DNA from: Ponticaulis sp.
GTDB lineage: Bacteria; Pseudomonadota; Alphaproteobacteria; Caulobacterales; Hyphomonadaceae
DNA length: 64,000 nucleotides
Direction of reading: 5' to 3'
NCBI GenBank assembly: GCA_002701295.1
Contig: NZUJ01000087.1
Span: 1 to 64,000 of the forward strand
The notes under the pieces are model-generated. The model saw nothing but the letters and a program-made list of their open reading frames with translations. It had not been told where the DNA came from and made no database searches. Position 1 is the stretch's first letter, and every line of letters begins with the position of its first letter. The position numbers and the translations under genes were made by a program. Below, in pieces: positions 18,855 through 28,507 of the stretch.

Positions 18855-20144
18855 ATGAATAATCAGTCTCCGCGGATTGCCGCGATCTCACTCCTCGTTC
18901 GCGTTCTCGATCACCGCCAGACGCTTGATGAAGCTCTGGCGCAAGACGACCGCTTTTCTGCGCTTGAAGGTGCTGACCGAGGCTTTGCGCGCGCGCTGGT
19001 CTCAGCCAGCCTCCGCTGGCTCGGTTTTATTGACCATGCGCTCGCGCCGCTCGTTTCCGGACGTCCATTCAATGGGCTCGATGCGGGCGTGAAGCACATT
19101 CTGCGCATGGGTGTGGCGCAAATCTGTGTTCTGCGGACACCCTTGCATGCCGCGGTCTCTGAAACCGTTGAAACAGCCCGTTTTGTTGATGATGCGCGGA
19201 AGGCGGGCGGGTTAATCAATGCGGTTCTGCGTAAAATTCGCCCGGAAACTCTGGATGAGCTGGATCTGCCTGCAGACGCCATCTGGCCGGACGCGTTCAG
19301 AACACGCATGTCTGAGGCTTTAGGCGAGCATGTCGCGCAAGAACTGGCTGAGGCGGCAGGACAGATCCCGCCGCTGGACCTCACTTGCCCGACTGATCGC
19401 TCACTCTGGGCAGAACGGCTTGCCGGAGAAGAAATCGGTCCGGTGAGTGTGCGAATGTCTGAGGGGCTGGTGGAGAGTCTGCCGGGCTATGAAAACGGTG
19501 ATTGGTGGGTTCAGGATGTTGCCGCCAGTTTGCCTGTGCAGGTTCTGGCACCGAAAAATGGTGAAGCCATTCTTGATATGTGTGCGGCGCCAGGCGGTAA
19601 AACCCTGCAGATCGCAGCTAGCGGCGCATCGGTGACAGCCGTGGATCGGGCCGCCAAACGCATGCGGCTGGTCGAGCAGAATCTAAAGCGAACGGGTCTC
19701 ACCGCCAATTGCGTGACGGCCGACGCAACAAAATGGGATGCACCCGAGCCATTTGATGGCGTTCTGGTCGACGCGCCATGTTCAGCGCTTGGCACGCTGC
19801 GCCGTCATCCGGAAGGGCCGTGGATTAAACAGGCTGCAGACCTCGATCGATTTCCGACCATTCAGGCGAAGCTTCTCGAGACAGCTGCGGCCAAGGTCAA
19901 ACCCGGCGGACGGCTGGTCTATTGCGTCTGTACGCCGCTGCCAGCCGAAGGCATGGCGATTGTCGATGCGTTTCTGGACGGCGCAGAGGACTGGCAACGC
20001 GACGCCATAATTGGGGCGGATGTGCCCGGCTTTGAGAGCGCCATCACAGATGCGGGTGATGTATTGACCCTGCCGTCGACCTGTCCGGACGAGCGTGGCT
20101 GCGATACGTTTTTCATCGCGCGTCTGGTGAAAGCGGAACATTAA
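18855..20144 (+). CDS. rsmB: RsmB-like 16S rRNA (cytosine-C5) methyltransferase
   Basis: NusB-like N-terminus, DMCAAPGGKTLQIA, VDAPCSALGTLRRHPEGPW, VYCVCTPLPAEG. Confidence 0.93.
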   Translation: MNNQSPRIAAISLLVRVLDHRQTLDEALAQDDRFSALEGADRGFARALVSASLRWLGFIDHALAPLVSGRPFNGLDAGVKHILRMGVAQICVLRTPLHAAVSETVETARFVDDARKAGGLINAVLRKIRPETLDELDLPADAIWPDAFRTRMSEALGEHVAQELAEAAGQIPPLDLTCPTDRSLWAERLAGEEIGPVSVRMSEGLVESLPGYENGDWWVQDVAASLPVQVLAPKNGEAILDMCAAPGGKTLQIAASGASVTAVDRAAKRMRLVEQNLKRTGLTANCVTADATKWDAPEPFDGVLVDAPCSALGTLRRHPEGPWIKQAADLDRFPTIQAKLLETAAAKVKPGGRLVYCVCTPLPAEGMAIVDAFLDGAEDWQRDAIIGADVPGFESAITDAGDVLTLPSTCPDERGCDTFFIARLVKAEH

Positions 20145-20272
20145 ATATCGGATAGAAAGAGCGATTTTGATAGCGTCACCATAAATTGCCTCAAAGAGTT
20201 CATATCCGGTTCAGTTAGGCAGGCAGACAATTGGCTCCACGGATTTTTGCTATGGAGCTGATGATGCCGTTT

Positions 20273-20767
20273 ATGAAACATTCCCGTTCAATGGCCGCAG
20301 TGATTGGCCTTGGAGCCCTTATCGCCGTGTCAGGCTGTGCAAACAGCTATGGTGCAAGTGACCGGACTGCCCGCGGCGTTGGCCAGCAGTCGACCGTTCA
20401 CGAAGGTGTCGTTGTCTCGACTGAGCCAGTCACCATCCGTCCGGATCAGAACTATCTTGGTGCTGCAACCGGTGCAGTGCTGGGCGGTCTTGCTGGATCG
20501 CAGATCGGTGGTGGCCGGGAAGAAAATGCTGCTGGCGCCGTTGCTGGCGCTGTCGCTGGTGGCGTGATCGGCAATGAGATTTCCAAAGGTGCCAATACCC
20601 GTCAGGGCTATGCCTACATCATTGATTTCGGCAATGGCGATATCAAGGAAATCGTTCAAGGCGCAGATGTGGTGATTGCACCGGGAACGCCTGTCTATGT
20701 GAGCTTCGGTATGGACGCCATCCGCGTCTGGCCGAAAGCGACAGGATACCCTGCGACCTATCGCTGA
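20273..20767 (+). CDS. Glycine-zipper 2TM outer-membrane lipoprotein (SlyB / 17 kDa antigen-like)
   Basis: Lipobox LIAVSGCAN; YLGAATGAVLGGLAGSQIGGGREENAAGAVAGAVAGGVIGNEI glycine zipper. Confidence 0.88.
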   Translation: MKHSRSMAAVIGLGALIAVSGCANSYGASDRTARGVGQQSTVHEGVVVSTEPVTIRPDQNYLGAATGAVLGGLAGSQIGGGREENAAGAVAGAVAGGVIGNEISKGANTRQGYAYIIDFGNGDIKEIVQGADVVIAPGTPVYVSFGMDAIRVWPKATGYPATYR

Positions 20768-20841
20768 TTTATCCAAAAAGACTGACATTGCTGTACGTCC
20801 CCCGCCTTGTGGCAGGGGGCGCACACTGCTAATTATGGACT

Positions 20842-21504
20842 ATGTCTCAAGTCCTGATTTCCCCTTCGATTTTGTCTGCTGATTTCGCCAAGCTGGGCGA
20901 AGAGGTGAAGGCAATCGATGATGCCGGTGCGGATATGATCCATGTCGATGTCATGGATGGTCATTTTGTGCCGAATCTGACGTTTGGTCCGCCAGTGATC
21001 AAGGCGTTGCGGCCGCACACGAAAAAGCCTTTTGATGTGCATCTGATGATCGCGCCCGTCGATTTGTTTATCGCGGATTTCGCCGATGCCGGATGTGATT
21101 ATCTGACCGTGCACCCGGAGGCGGGCGCACATTTGCACAGAACGCTTCAGTCAATCCGGTCTCATGGCATGAAGCCGGGTGTGGCGCTGAACCCATCTAC
21201 ACCTGTTGACGTGCTCGACTATGTGATGGACGACATTGACCAGATCCTCGTCATGTCGGTCAATCCTGGCTTTGGCGGGCAGTCCTTCATCGACAGCCAG
21301 CTGCGCAAGATTGAAGTCCTGCGCAAAAAAATCGATGCGACTGGTCGCGATATTCTGCTTGAGGTGGATGGTGGGTTGAAGCCGGCTAATGCGCCTGCGG
21401 CAATCTCCGCCGGTGTGACGTCAATTGTCGCCGGATCTGCAGTCTTCAAGGGCGGTCCGACGCAGTATGCTGCCAATATCAAAGCGCTTCGGGCAGGAGG
21501 CTGA
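20842..21504 (+). CDS. rpe: Ribulose-phosphate 3-epimerase
   Basis: [58 protein letters not shown]. Confidence 0.97.
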   Translation: MSQVLISPSILSADFAKLGEEVKAIDDAGADMIHVDVMDGHFVPNLTFGPPVIKALRPHTKKPFDVHLMIAPVDLFIADFADAGCDYLTVHPEAGAHLHRTLQSIRSHGMKPGVALNPSTPVDVLDYVMDDIDQILVMSVNPGFGGQSFIDSQLRKIEVLRKKIDATGRDILLEVDGGLKPANAPAAISAGVTSIVAGSAVFKGGPTQYAANIKALRAGG

Positions 21505-21508
21505 CAGC

Positions 21509-23197
21509 GTGGAGAGCGGATCGGTTTCTGAAAAAGACCTGATGAACTGGCGCCGGTACCGGGGCCGAATTGGCGAAGACGTCCGCGTTACACCTGTCTA
21601 CAAATTGAAACTGAACGGCACGGCGCCTGTTTCTCTGAACCTTTATCCGCGAAACCTCAGAACCGGTGACGCGGAACGCGGCGCAGCACTGCTGAAGGGG
21701 AAATGGAGCATTGGCCGGGACGTTCTTGATATTCCGGATCAGAAAGCCCCCTGGAGCCGATCTGGCCCTTCGCGTCACTTCGCAGATCGTCTACACAGGT
21801 TTGACTGGCTGACAGACCTTTGCGCGACTGGCGCGGCAGGCCAGCGGCTTGGCCGGGAATTCATCTCATCATGGGTTGAGGATTTTGGCCGCTGGAATGG
21901 CTTTGTCTGGCGCGTTCCTGTTACGGCGGACCGGGTATGGAACTGGCTGCAGGGCGGGCCCATCCTTCTGGACAATCACGCGCCTGACAGCGACGTCCTG
22001 GAGTCGCTGGCCCGGCAGGGGCGTCACCTTCAGCATGGCACAACCGAGTGCGGAGATCCGCGCGCTGTTCTTCGGTCTGTTTTCGCTCAGCTGGCGCTGG
22101 CATTTGCGATTGATGAAGGGGACAGGCGGATATCATCGCTGGAAGCCCAGCTCGATTTCATGCTGGCAGACCACATTCTGGCGGATGGCGGCCATGTGAG
22201 CCGAAATCCGGAAATCCTTCTGGATATCCTGCTCGATCTGCAGACGATTGATGACCTTTACCTCCGGACAGGGCGTACGCCGCCAGATGTCTGCGCGCGG
22301 ATGATGCCGAAAATTGCCGGCATGCTGAAATTCCTGCGCTGCGGGGATGGCGGTTTGCCGGTGATGAATGGCGGCTGTGAGGGACGTAAGACTGATCTCA
22401 AAAATGCGCTATTCCCCTTTGCTGGATCACGAGCATTCGCCTTTGCTACCAAGTCGGGTGTTCAGAAGCTTGAAGCGGGTGACGCACGGCTGATCCTGGA
22501 TGCAGGTGCCGCTCCGCCAGTTGAGTTCGGTCATGAAGCGCATGCGGGCGCATTGGCATTTGAGCTCGAGGACAAGGGCGCGCGCATGGTGGTGAATTGC
22601 GGTTCGCACCGTGATGTTGATCCTGTCTGGCAGGGCGCGACCCGTCATACCAGCGGCCATTCCACGCTGGCGCTGTCTGGCTGTGATGCTGCCTTTTTCA
22701 TGCCTGTCAGATCAACCGGCCTCGACGCGCCGACGGGGCCGCCGGGTATTGCCGCCAAACGCATGGAAGAGCAGGAGCGCATCCTGATCGACTGTCAGCA
22801 CGGCGGATGGAAAGACGAGTTCGGGCTTATCTTCCGGCGTCGATTATTCATGGCCAGCGACGGAAGCCGTCTTACAGGCGAGGATTCGCTCTTTCGACCG
22901 ATCTCTGCAGGCGTGAGTGAAAGTACAGAGACCGTTCCGTTCGACCTGCGCTTTCATCTCCATCCTGATGTGCGATTGGCTCCGGAGGGCGAGCATCTGA
23001 AGATCTCGTTGTCGAATGGTGCAGTCTGGCTTTTCAAAACCAACCATCCACGAAAGCAATTCGAGCGATCAGTTTATCTGGCGCGTGGAACGGTGGAAAA
23101 ATGCTGGCAGTTGGTGCTCAGCGGTGACGCCGATCCGAATGGCGATGCAAGCGCAGACTCGAATATCGTCAGATGGGCCTTCGTGAAGGTGAGCTAA
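21509..23197 (+). CDS. Heparinase II/III family protein
   Basis: N-terminal alpha-toroid-like region and C-terminal heparinase II/III-like region (GHEAHAGALAFELEDKGARMVVNCG..., TRHTSGHSTLAL); in-frame GTG start at 21509. Confidence 0.88.
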   Translation: MESGSVSEKDLMNWRRYRGRIGEDVRVTPVYKLKLNGTAPVSLNLYPRNLRTGDAERGAALLKGKWSIGRDVLDIPDQKAPWSRSGPSRHFADRLHRFDWLTDLCATGAAGQRLGREFISSWVEDFGRWNGFVWRVPVTADRVWNWLQGGPILLDNHAPDSDVLESLARQGRHLQHGTTECGDPRAVLRSVFAQLALAFAIDEGDRRISSLEAQLDFMLADHILADGGHVSRNPEILLDILLDLQTIDDLYLRTGRTPPDVCARMMPKIAGMLKFLRCGDGGLPVMNGGCEGRKTDLKNALFPFAGSRAFAFATKSGVQKLEAGDARLILDAGAAPPVEFGHEAHAGALAFELEDKGARMVVNCGSHRDVDPVWQGATRHTSGHSTLALSGCDAAFFMPVRSTGLDAPTGPPGIAAKRMEEQERILIDCQHGGWKDEFGLIFRRRLFMASDGSRLTGEDSLFRPISAGVSESTETVPFDLRFHLHPDVRLAPEGEHLKISLSNGAVWLFKTNHPRKQFERSVYLARGTVEKCWQLVLSGDADPNGDASADSNIVRWAFVKVS

Positions 23198-23380
23198 GTC
23201 TCTCGGCGGGAAACGTCTGACCTTGGCCGTGTATGGATTGATTGGGTGTTGAGGCCCAGGTTTTCGATTCCTGTGGTACGCGAACCGCAGAGCGAGAAGT
23301 GTTCGTCGGACCTACTGGCCAGATCGTCCTAAAAGCCTTAAACAGCCGCTTTCTGATTCCAGACCCTGAAGGCGTTTCAT

Positions 23381-24967
23381 ATGTCCAATGCTCCCATCAA
23401 GCGTGCGCTCATCTCTGTTTCTGATAAAACTGGCCTCATTGAACGGGCGAAAAAGCTGAGCGAACTTGGGGTGGAATTGCTCTCCACGGGCGGCACGAAG
23501 AAGGCCATCGCCGAAGCCGGCATTCCGGTGAAGGACGTTTCTGAGGTCACGCAATTCCCGGAAATGATGGATGGCCGCGTGAAGACGCTCCATCCGGTGG
23601 TTCATGGCGGGCTTTTGCATCTGCGTGACAATCCGGAGCATGTCGAACAGGCCAAAGCCCACGGCATTAAGGGCATCGATCTTCTGTATGTGAACCTCTA
23701 TCCGTTTGAAGAAACTGTCGCCAAGGGTGCGGACTTCCACACCTGCATCGAGAATATCGACATTGGCGGCCCGGCCATGCTGCGCGCTGCGGCCAAGAAT
23801 TACGGCTTCGTCTCCGTTTGTACGGATGGCGAAGACGTTGATGCCGTGATCGCTGAAATGGAAGCGAATGGCGGCGAGACGACGATGGCGCTCCGCAAGA
23901 AACTGTGCGCCAAGACCTATGCGCGCACGGGCGCTTATGATGCAGCGATTTCTAACTGGTATGCTGAACAACTGAACGATCCGACACCGGAATGGCGCGC
24001 CTTTGGCGGTAAGCAGATTTCCGTCATGCGCTATGGTGAAAACCCGCACCAGATGGCGGCGTTCTACAAGACGCCGGAACAACGGACAGGCGTTGCCACC
24101 GCTGAACTGATCCAGGGAAAGGCGCTCTCTTACAACAATATCAACGACACGGATGCGGCGTTTGAGCTGGTGTCTGAATTCCCATCCGATGAGCAGGCGG
24201 CAGTGGCCATCATCAAGCATGCCAACCCGTGTGGTGTGGCGCTGGGCGAGAGCCCGCTGGATGCTTATATCAAAGCCTATGATTGCGACCGGACATCGGC
24301 CTTCGGGGGTATTGTTGCGCTGAACCGCGCGCTCGACGGCGAAACGGCCGCAAAAATCACCGAGATTTTTACCGAGGTCGTGATTGCGCCAGGCGCAGAC
24401 GAAGAGGCGATGGCTATCTTCAAGAAAAAGAAGAACCTTCGCCTGTTGCTGACGGACGGTCTGGCTGATCCGAAGGCGCCAGGACTATTCGTTAAGGCTG
24501 TCGCGGGTGGCCTGCTCGTGCAGGATCAGGATCGCGGTTTTGTGGCGCGTAGCGATATGAAGGTTGTGACGAAAAAACAGCCGACCGAAGTCGAATGGGC
24601 GGATCTCTTGTTCGCATGGCGCGTGGGCAAGCATGTAAAATCGAACACCATCGTGTATGCGAAAGACGGCTCGACGGCTGGTGTGGGTGCGGGGCAGATG
24701 AACCGACTCGATTCGGCACGGATTGCGACCCGCAAAGCGGAAGATGCCGCAGAAATTGCTGGCTGGGATCAACCCCGAACCAAAGGCTGTGTGGCCGCGT
24801 CAGATGCGTTTTTCCCATTCCCTGATGGACTGCTCCAAACTGCTGAAGCGGGCGCGACGGCTGTGATCCAGCCGGGCGGGTCGATCAAGGATCAGGACGT
24901 TATTGATGCCGCTGACGAGGCAGGCCTCGCTATGGTCTTCACCGGGATGCGCCACTTCCGGCATTGA
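23381..24967 (+). CDS. purH: Bifunctional AICAR formyltransferase / IMP cyclohydrolase
   Basis: [79 protein letters not shown]. Confidence 0.97.
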   Translation: MSNAPIKRALISVSDKTGLIERAKKLSELGVELLSTGGTKKAIAEAGIPVKDVSEVTQFPEMMDGRVKTLHPVVHGGLLHLRDNPEHVEQAKAHGIKGIDLLYVNLYPFEETVAKGADFHTCIENIDIGGPAMLRAAAKNYGFVSVCTDGEDVDAVIAEMEANGGETTMALRKKLCAKTYARTGAYDAAISNWYAEQLNDPTPEWRAFGGKQISVMRYGENPHQMAAFYKTPEQRTGVATAELIQGKALSYNNINDTDAAFELVSEFPSDEQAAVAIIKHANPCGVALGESPLDAYIKAYDCDRTSAFGGIVALNRALDGETAAKITEIFTEVVIAPGADEEAMAIFKKKKNLRLLLTDGLADPKAPGLFVKAVAGGLLVQDQDRGFVARSDMKVVTKKQPTEVEWADLLFAWRVGKHVKSNTIVYAKDGSTAGVGAGQMNRLDSARIATRKAEDAAEIAGWDQPRTKGCVAASDAFFPFPDGLLQTAEAGATAVIQPGGSIKDQDVIDAADEAGLAMVFTGMRHFRH

Positions 24968-24970
24968 TTC

Positions 24971-25070
24971 TGTTTGCTCGCGCGTGTTTCGACCTGAAGG
25001 TCGAACGCGCTACGCCTTCGCTTTGCTCGTGAGGTACGCTTCACAAAAGACCGTGCAGGCGCAGGGCGAG
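24971..25070. repeat. Dispersed intergenic hairpin element, copy 1 (downstream of purH)
   Basis: TTTGCTC followed by CGCG-TG-TTCGACC..GGTCGAA-CGCG, then TACGCCTTCGCTTTGCTCGT...TTCACAAAAGACCGTGCAGGCGCA; shared parts with 54121..54182 and reverse complement of 60235..60340. Confidence 0.65.
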
Positions 25071-25297
25071 TGAGCTTGCAAACGTCGAGCCCGAGCAAAA
25101 GCTTGATGCTGCCTTTGCATTGTTTGAGGCGTTTTCAGACCTAGGACGCGACAGCCTTTCAGGAAGTTCACAAACCGAACAGACAATCGGACTGGCCTAA
25201 TCAGTCTTTTTGCTGGTATGTCGGACGGGATTGGTACAGCGAACGGATTGTCAGCCCTGACTGGCACCCAGACGCAAGAAATTATTGGGAAGAGTGT

Positions 25298-26665
25298 ATG
25301 CTGCGTTCTGTTGATTTCCGGAGCTCCGGACGAAACCTTCTTCTGGCGGTGGTCTGTGGATTTGGACTGGCTGCCTGCAGCGGTGGATCATCCGATGATG
25401 GTGGTGAAACTTCAACCGAAACAGCTCCCGGAGTTGCAACAAACTTCGTCGCGACAGCTGGCGATGAGCAGGTTGTGTTCACCTTCGACGCGCCAGCCTC
25501 AGGCGGTATTGCCCGTCAGTACACGGTGACCTGTGAAGCAACCGACGAAGCCACAGTCTCTCGTTTCAGCGCGTCCAGCCCGGTGACGATTTCTGGCATG
25601 GTCAATGATGTCGAATATTCCTGTACGATTGTGGCGACCAATAATGGTGGTGACGGCCCGGCGTCTGACCCGGTACTCGTGACACCGAATACCGGCTTTG
25701 AAGAAGCGGACTGTACGCTCGAAACGACCGACGCTGGAAACATTACCTGCCTCACAAACAATCTGATGGCGGGATATACCCGCACCCAGAGGAACGCGTC
25801 GCTTTATGAGCTGACCGAAGCCAATGCGACTGATTATTGGTCGACCTTCCGTCCTGCTGTCTTTCCGCGCCGGGGCGTGCCTTATATCAGCATGACTGAT
25901 GAACAGCTTGAAGACGCGAACGCGCTTGCAGAAGCTGTGTTCAGTGCGGCTGGCCTCGAGCGCTATACCGGAATTCGGTCTGCGGATGAGTTTCTGGGCG
26001 ACACGCTGACAGGCTTCAGCTCTGGCCTCTATTACTTCTCTGTCCTGGGAACACCATCAGCAACAGACCCATGGATTCTGGTGATTACCGGCCACAATTA
26101 CACTCTGTTCGCGAGTGTTGAAGGCGACTTCATCAGCCTGACACCAAATTTCATTGGTGTTGAACCACCAGAATTCACGCTGAGTGACGAAGACTTTGCA
26201 CCACTCGCTGACCGTAAAGCGGCTCTTCTTGCTGTGATCGATAGCCTGACTGATGCCGAGCTTGCGACGGCGGCACTGGGTGAAACATTCGATGATATTC
26301 TGGCCGGACCACGGGCTGATAATGCGTATCCTGATCCGCAGGAAGGCGTTGCGGTCTCCGACCTGACAGCTGACCAGCGCGCACTGATCGTGGCGGCAAT
26401 TCAGACATTCAGCGATGATCAGGTGAACACACCGCTGACGGCAGAATACACGACCGATGCAGCGCTCGATGGAACCTTCATTGCGACTGCCGGAGAAACT
26501 GACCTCACTACTCAAGGCTCCTATATCCGGATTGATGGGCCTCGCGTCTGGCTGGAGTTCATCGTGATCCCGGGGACGGCGACGTCTGATGATTACATCA
26601 AGACGATCTGGCGCGATAAGCAGCTCGACTATGGTGGCAATTTCGATCTGACTGACGACGAATAG
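25298..26665 (+). CDS. Lipoprotein with FN3-like N-terminal domain and DUF3500-like domain
   Basis: Lipobox VCGFGLAACSGG; FN3-like segment (ATNFVATAGDEQVVFTFDAPAS...YTVTCEA...); C-terminal IRIDGPRVWLEF...IKTIWRDKQLDYGG resembling DUF3500 (recognised by eye). Confidence 0.68.
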   Translation: MLRSVDFRSSGRNLLLAVVCGFGLAACSGGSSDDGGETSTETAPGVATNFVATAGDEQVVFTFDAPASGGIARQYTVTCEATDEATVSRFSASSPVTISGMVNDVEYSCTIVATNNGGDGPASDPVLVTPNTGFEEADCTLETTDAGNITCLTNNLMAGYTRTQRNASLYELTEANATDYWSTFRPAVFPRRGVPYISMTDEQLEDANALAEAVFSAAGLERYTGIRSADEFLGDTLTGFSSGLYYFSVLGTPSATDPWILVITGHNYTLFASVEGDFISLTPNFIGVEPPEFTLSDEDFAPLADRKAALLAVIDSLTDAELATAALGETFDDILAGPRADNAYPDPQEGVAVSDLTADQRALIVAAIQTFSDDQVNTPLTAEYTTDAALDGTFIATAGETDLTTQGSYIRIDGPRVWLEFIVIPGTATSDDYIKTIWRDKQLDYGGNFDLTDDE

Positions 26666-26687
26666 CGTCAATCCTGATCAAGCTGGT

Positions 26688-27293
26688 TTACCACCAGCTG
26701 ATCTCATAGCGATGATCATCCACGGAGACGCCTTTCAACAAGGCGTCTCCTTTTTTTGTGATGCTGATGATCAGGCGAACTTCGCTATTGTTCCGGATGG
26801 CTCTTTCGATATCGAGTGCATCAGACTGATTGGCATAAAACCGGTTCATGTCGAATTGCGGTCTGACGGTGTAGGTCAGAGGCTCGTCATCGACCTGCGA
26901 TGCTGTAATCCTTGTTAGTGTGTTGAAGGATACGCGGTCGTTAGTGTTGGCGGTCGCTGGCTTTTCAGCCGTGACGTCGATGACTGACCAGCTGCCAGAC
27001 CTGCGTTCCAGGGTCACCCATGCATTGACGGTATTGAAACGGCGAGTTCCAAACCCGAAATTCGCGCGGATACGGTCAGACTGTTCCTCGGAAAGCACTG
27101 TTTCGAGTTCGGGTTGGATACGAACATAATGGCCGAGCAAGACATCGCGCGGATCATATCCGCGCGCGGCGACAGTGATTTCCGAGCCTGACTTAAGCGC
27201 TGAGATATGACTGGCAACGCCAAGGACCAGAAAACCCGTTAAAAGAACCAGCACGACAGGAAGTGCGACGAGAGGGCGGGGAAACTTAGGCAT
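26688..27293 (-). CDS. GDYXXLXY-domain-like membrane protein
   Basis: N-terminal TM; RGYDPRDVLLGHYVRIQPELE motif; partner of the overlapping DUF2157 gene. Confidence 0.72.
   Translation of the reverse strand: MPKFPRPLVALPVVLVLLTGFLVLGVASHISALKSGSEITVAARGYDPRDVLLGHYVRIQPELETVLSEEQSDRIRANFGFGTRRFNTVNAWVTLERRSGSWSVIDVTAEKPATANTNDRVSFNTLTRITASQVDDEPLTYTVRPQFDMNRFYANQSDALDIERAIRNNSEVRLIISITKKGDALLKGVSVDDHRYEISWW
26724..26757 (+). terminator. Intrinsic terminator for the + strand, located inside the convergent - strand CDS
   Basis: GGAGACGCCTT-TCAAC-AAGGCGTCTCC perfect 11-bp stem followed by TTTTTTT. Confidence 0.88.
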
Positions 27294-28449
27294 TGGATGT
27301 ATCTCCTTCCGCTGTTGCCGCAGACTGGCGTTTCAAAACATAGACGATGACAAGGCTGACGATCGCCGTGAGGCCGAAGATGAGCGCTGCAACCGACAGC
27401 GTCATGCCAAGGTCGACGAAGATTGTCGAAATGGCCGTGATGAGCGAGAGAATGCCTGCGCCGGCCATCCAGCCGTAGTGTTCGCGTGCGCCATACCAGA
27501 GCGCGACAAAGGAGGCCCCGAGCCAGATGAAGCGGTGAAGAAAATCCGCGTCTGCTGACATTGGGATGCCGAGCAGAGCAATGCCCGCAAGGCATGCCCA
27601 ACTTGCATAGCCCAGTAGCGTGCGAGCGCCATGTCGGTCGTTTCGGTCTCCATAAGCGCCGAGGAGCGTGAGGCCACCCCAGAGTGCTGTGAACAGGGTG
27701 AAGAGCAGGCCGGAAAACTCTCTCTCATTGTAGCGAGAAAAGACCGAGTTCGCGAAATCAGGTGTCTGAAAAAATACGACGCTGGACAGTTCGACAAAAT
27801 GGATGAGGCTCAGACCGATACCGATCACAAGCAGCGCATGAACCAGAACGCGTGACCGGACGAGCCATGCTGTCAGCGCGACACAGGCGATCACAAAGTG
27901 CAGGGCCCAGAAGCCCGTACTCAACCAGGGAACCATGTCGCTCCCAAAGGCCATAAACTGATAAATGGCGCCGAAAACCAGTGCAGCAAATGCCGCGGCT
28001 GCGGACCGCCCCGCCAGGCCGATCAGGCCTGCCGCGATAGTCGCAAACAGAAGTGCACCCGTGGGCTCGCCTGGAAGATTATAAGCCTGCCCAAGAAGCG
28101 CTATGCTGCCAGCAAAAATCATCGAACAGAGCAGCGCCAGCGCATTAGAGACCTTCTTGCTGTTTTCATACGCGAAGGCTGAACCCGTGCCGCTGGCGAA
28201 AACGGCCAGAATGAGGATGATCAGTTTGGCGCCACGCGGTATGGCGGCCCAGTTGTCGCCTATGAAGGCGATGACCGCGAGCCCCGCAAGTACAGTCGCA
28301 GCCATAGCGATCCAGCCGCGACCGTCACCTCGCGTTTGTGCTGGCAGGCTTGTCAGGATGGGGGTGCGGCTCGTTTCCGGCACCCAGCCTTCGCTGATCC
28401 AGTTCTCAAGATCTGCTTCGATACGTTTACGGTAAGCGCTGGCTTTCAT
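27286..28449 (-). CDS. DUF2157 family membrane protein
   Basis: Multi-TM protein; cytosolic N-terminus (RKRIEADLENWISEGWV) then GWIAMAATVLAGLAVIAFIGDNWAAIPRGAKLIIL; ATG start at 28449 chosen over TTG at 28461. Confidence 0.85.
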   Translation of the reverse strand: MKASAYRKRIEADLENWISEGWVPETSRTPILTSLPAQTRGDGRGWIAMAATVLAGLAVIAFIGDNWAAIPRGAKLIILILAVFASGTGSAFAYENSKKVSNALALLCSMIFAGSIALLGQAYNLPGEPTGALLFATIAAGLIGLAGRSAAAAFAALVFGAIYQFMAFGSDMVPWLSTGFWALHFVIACVALTAWLVRSRVLVHALLVIGIGLSLIHFVELSSVVFFQTPDFANSVFSRYNEREFSGLLFTLFTALWGGLTLLGAYGDRNDRHGARTLLGYASWACLAGIALLGIPMSADADFLHRFIWLGASFVALWYGAREHYGWMAGAGILSLITAISTIFVDLGMTLSVAALIFGLTAIVSLVIVYVLKRQSAATAEGDTSNA

Positions 28450-28464
28450 TCCCGCCTCCAAAAG

Positions 28465-28486
28465 TTAGTGAACGAATACTCACTAA
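28465..28486. promoter_or_regulatory. Inverted repeat, putative TetR-type operator upstream of the DUF2157 gene
   Basis: TTAGTGA-ACGAATAC-TCACTAA (perfect 7-bp arms, 8-nt spacer). Confidence 0.55.
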
Positions 28487-28507
28487 ATGTGGCGGAAATG
28501 TGGTGAG

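Noticed and set aside
20796-20820. CCCCCGCC-TTGT-GGC(A)GGGGG hairpin after the glycine-zipper lipoprotein
   Set aside because: Stem interrupted and no T-run; not supported as an intrinsic terminator.
23198-23380. Possible riboswitch (ZTP/pfl type) or tRNA-like T-loop (GGTTTTCGATTCC) upstream of purH
   Set aside because: I could not fold a convincing pfl core or cloverleaf by eye; would need cmsearch/tRNAscan.
23312-24220. 302 aa - strand ORF antisense to purH
   Set aside because: purH on the + strand is unambiguous; antisense ORF is His/Arg-rich shadow sequence.
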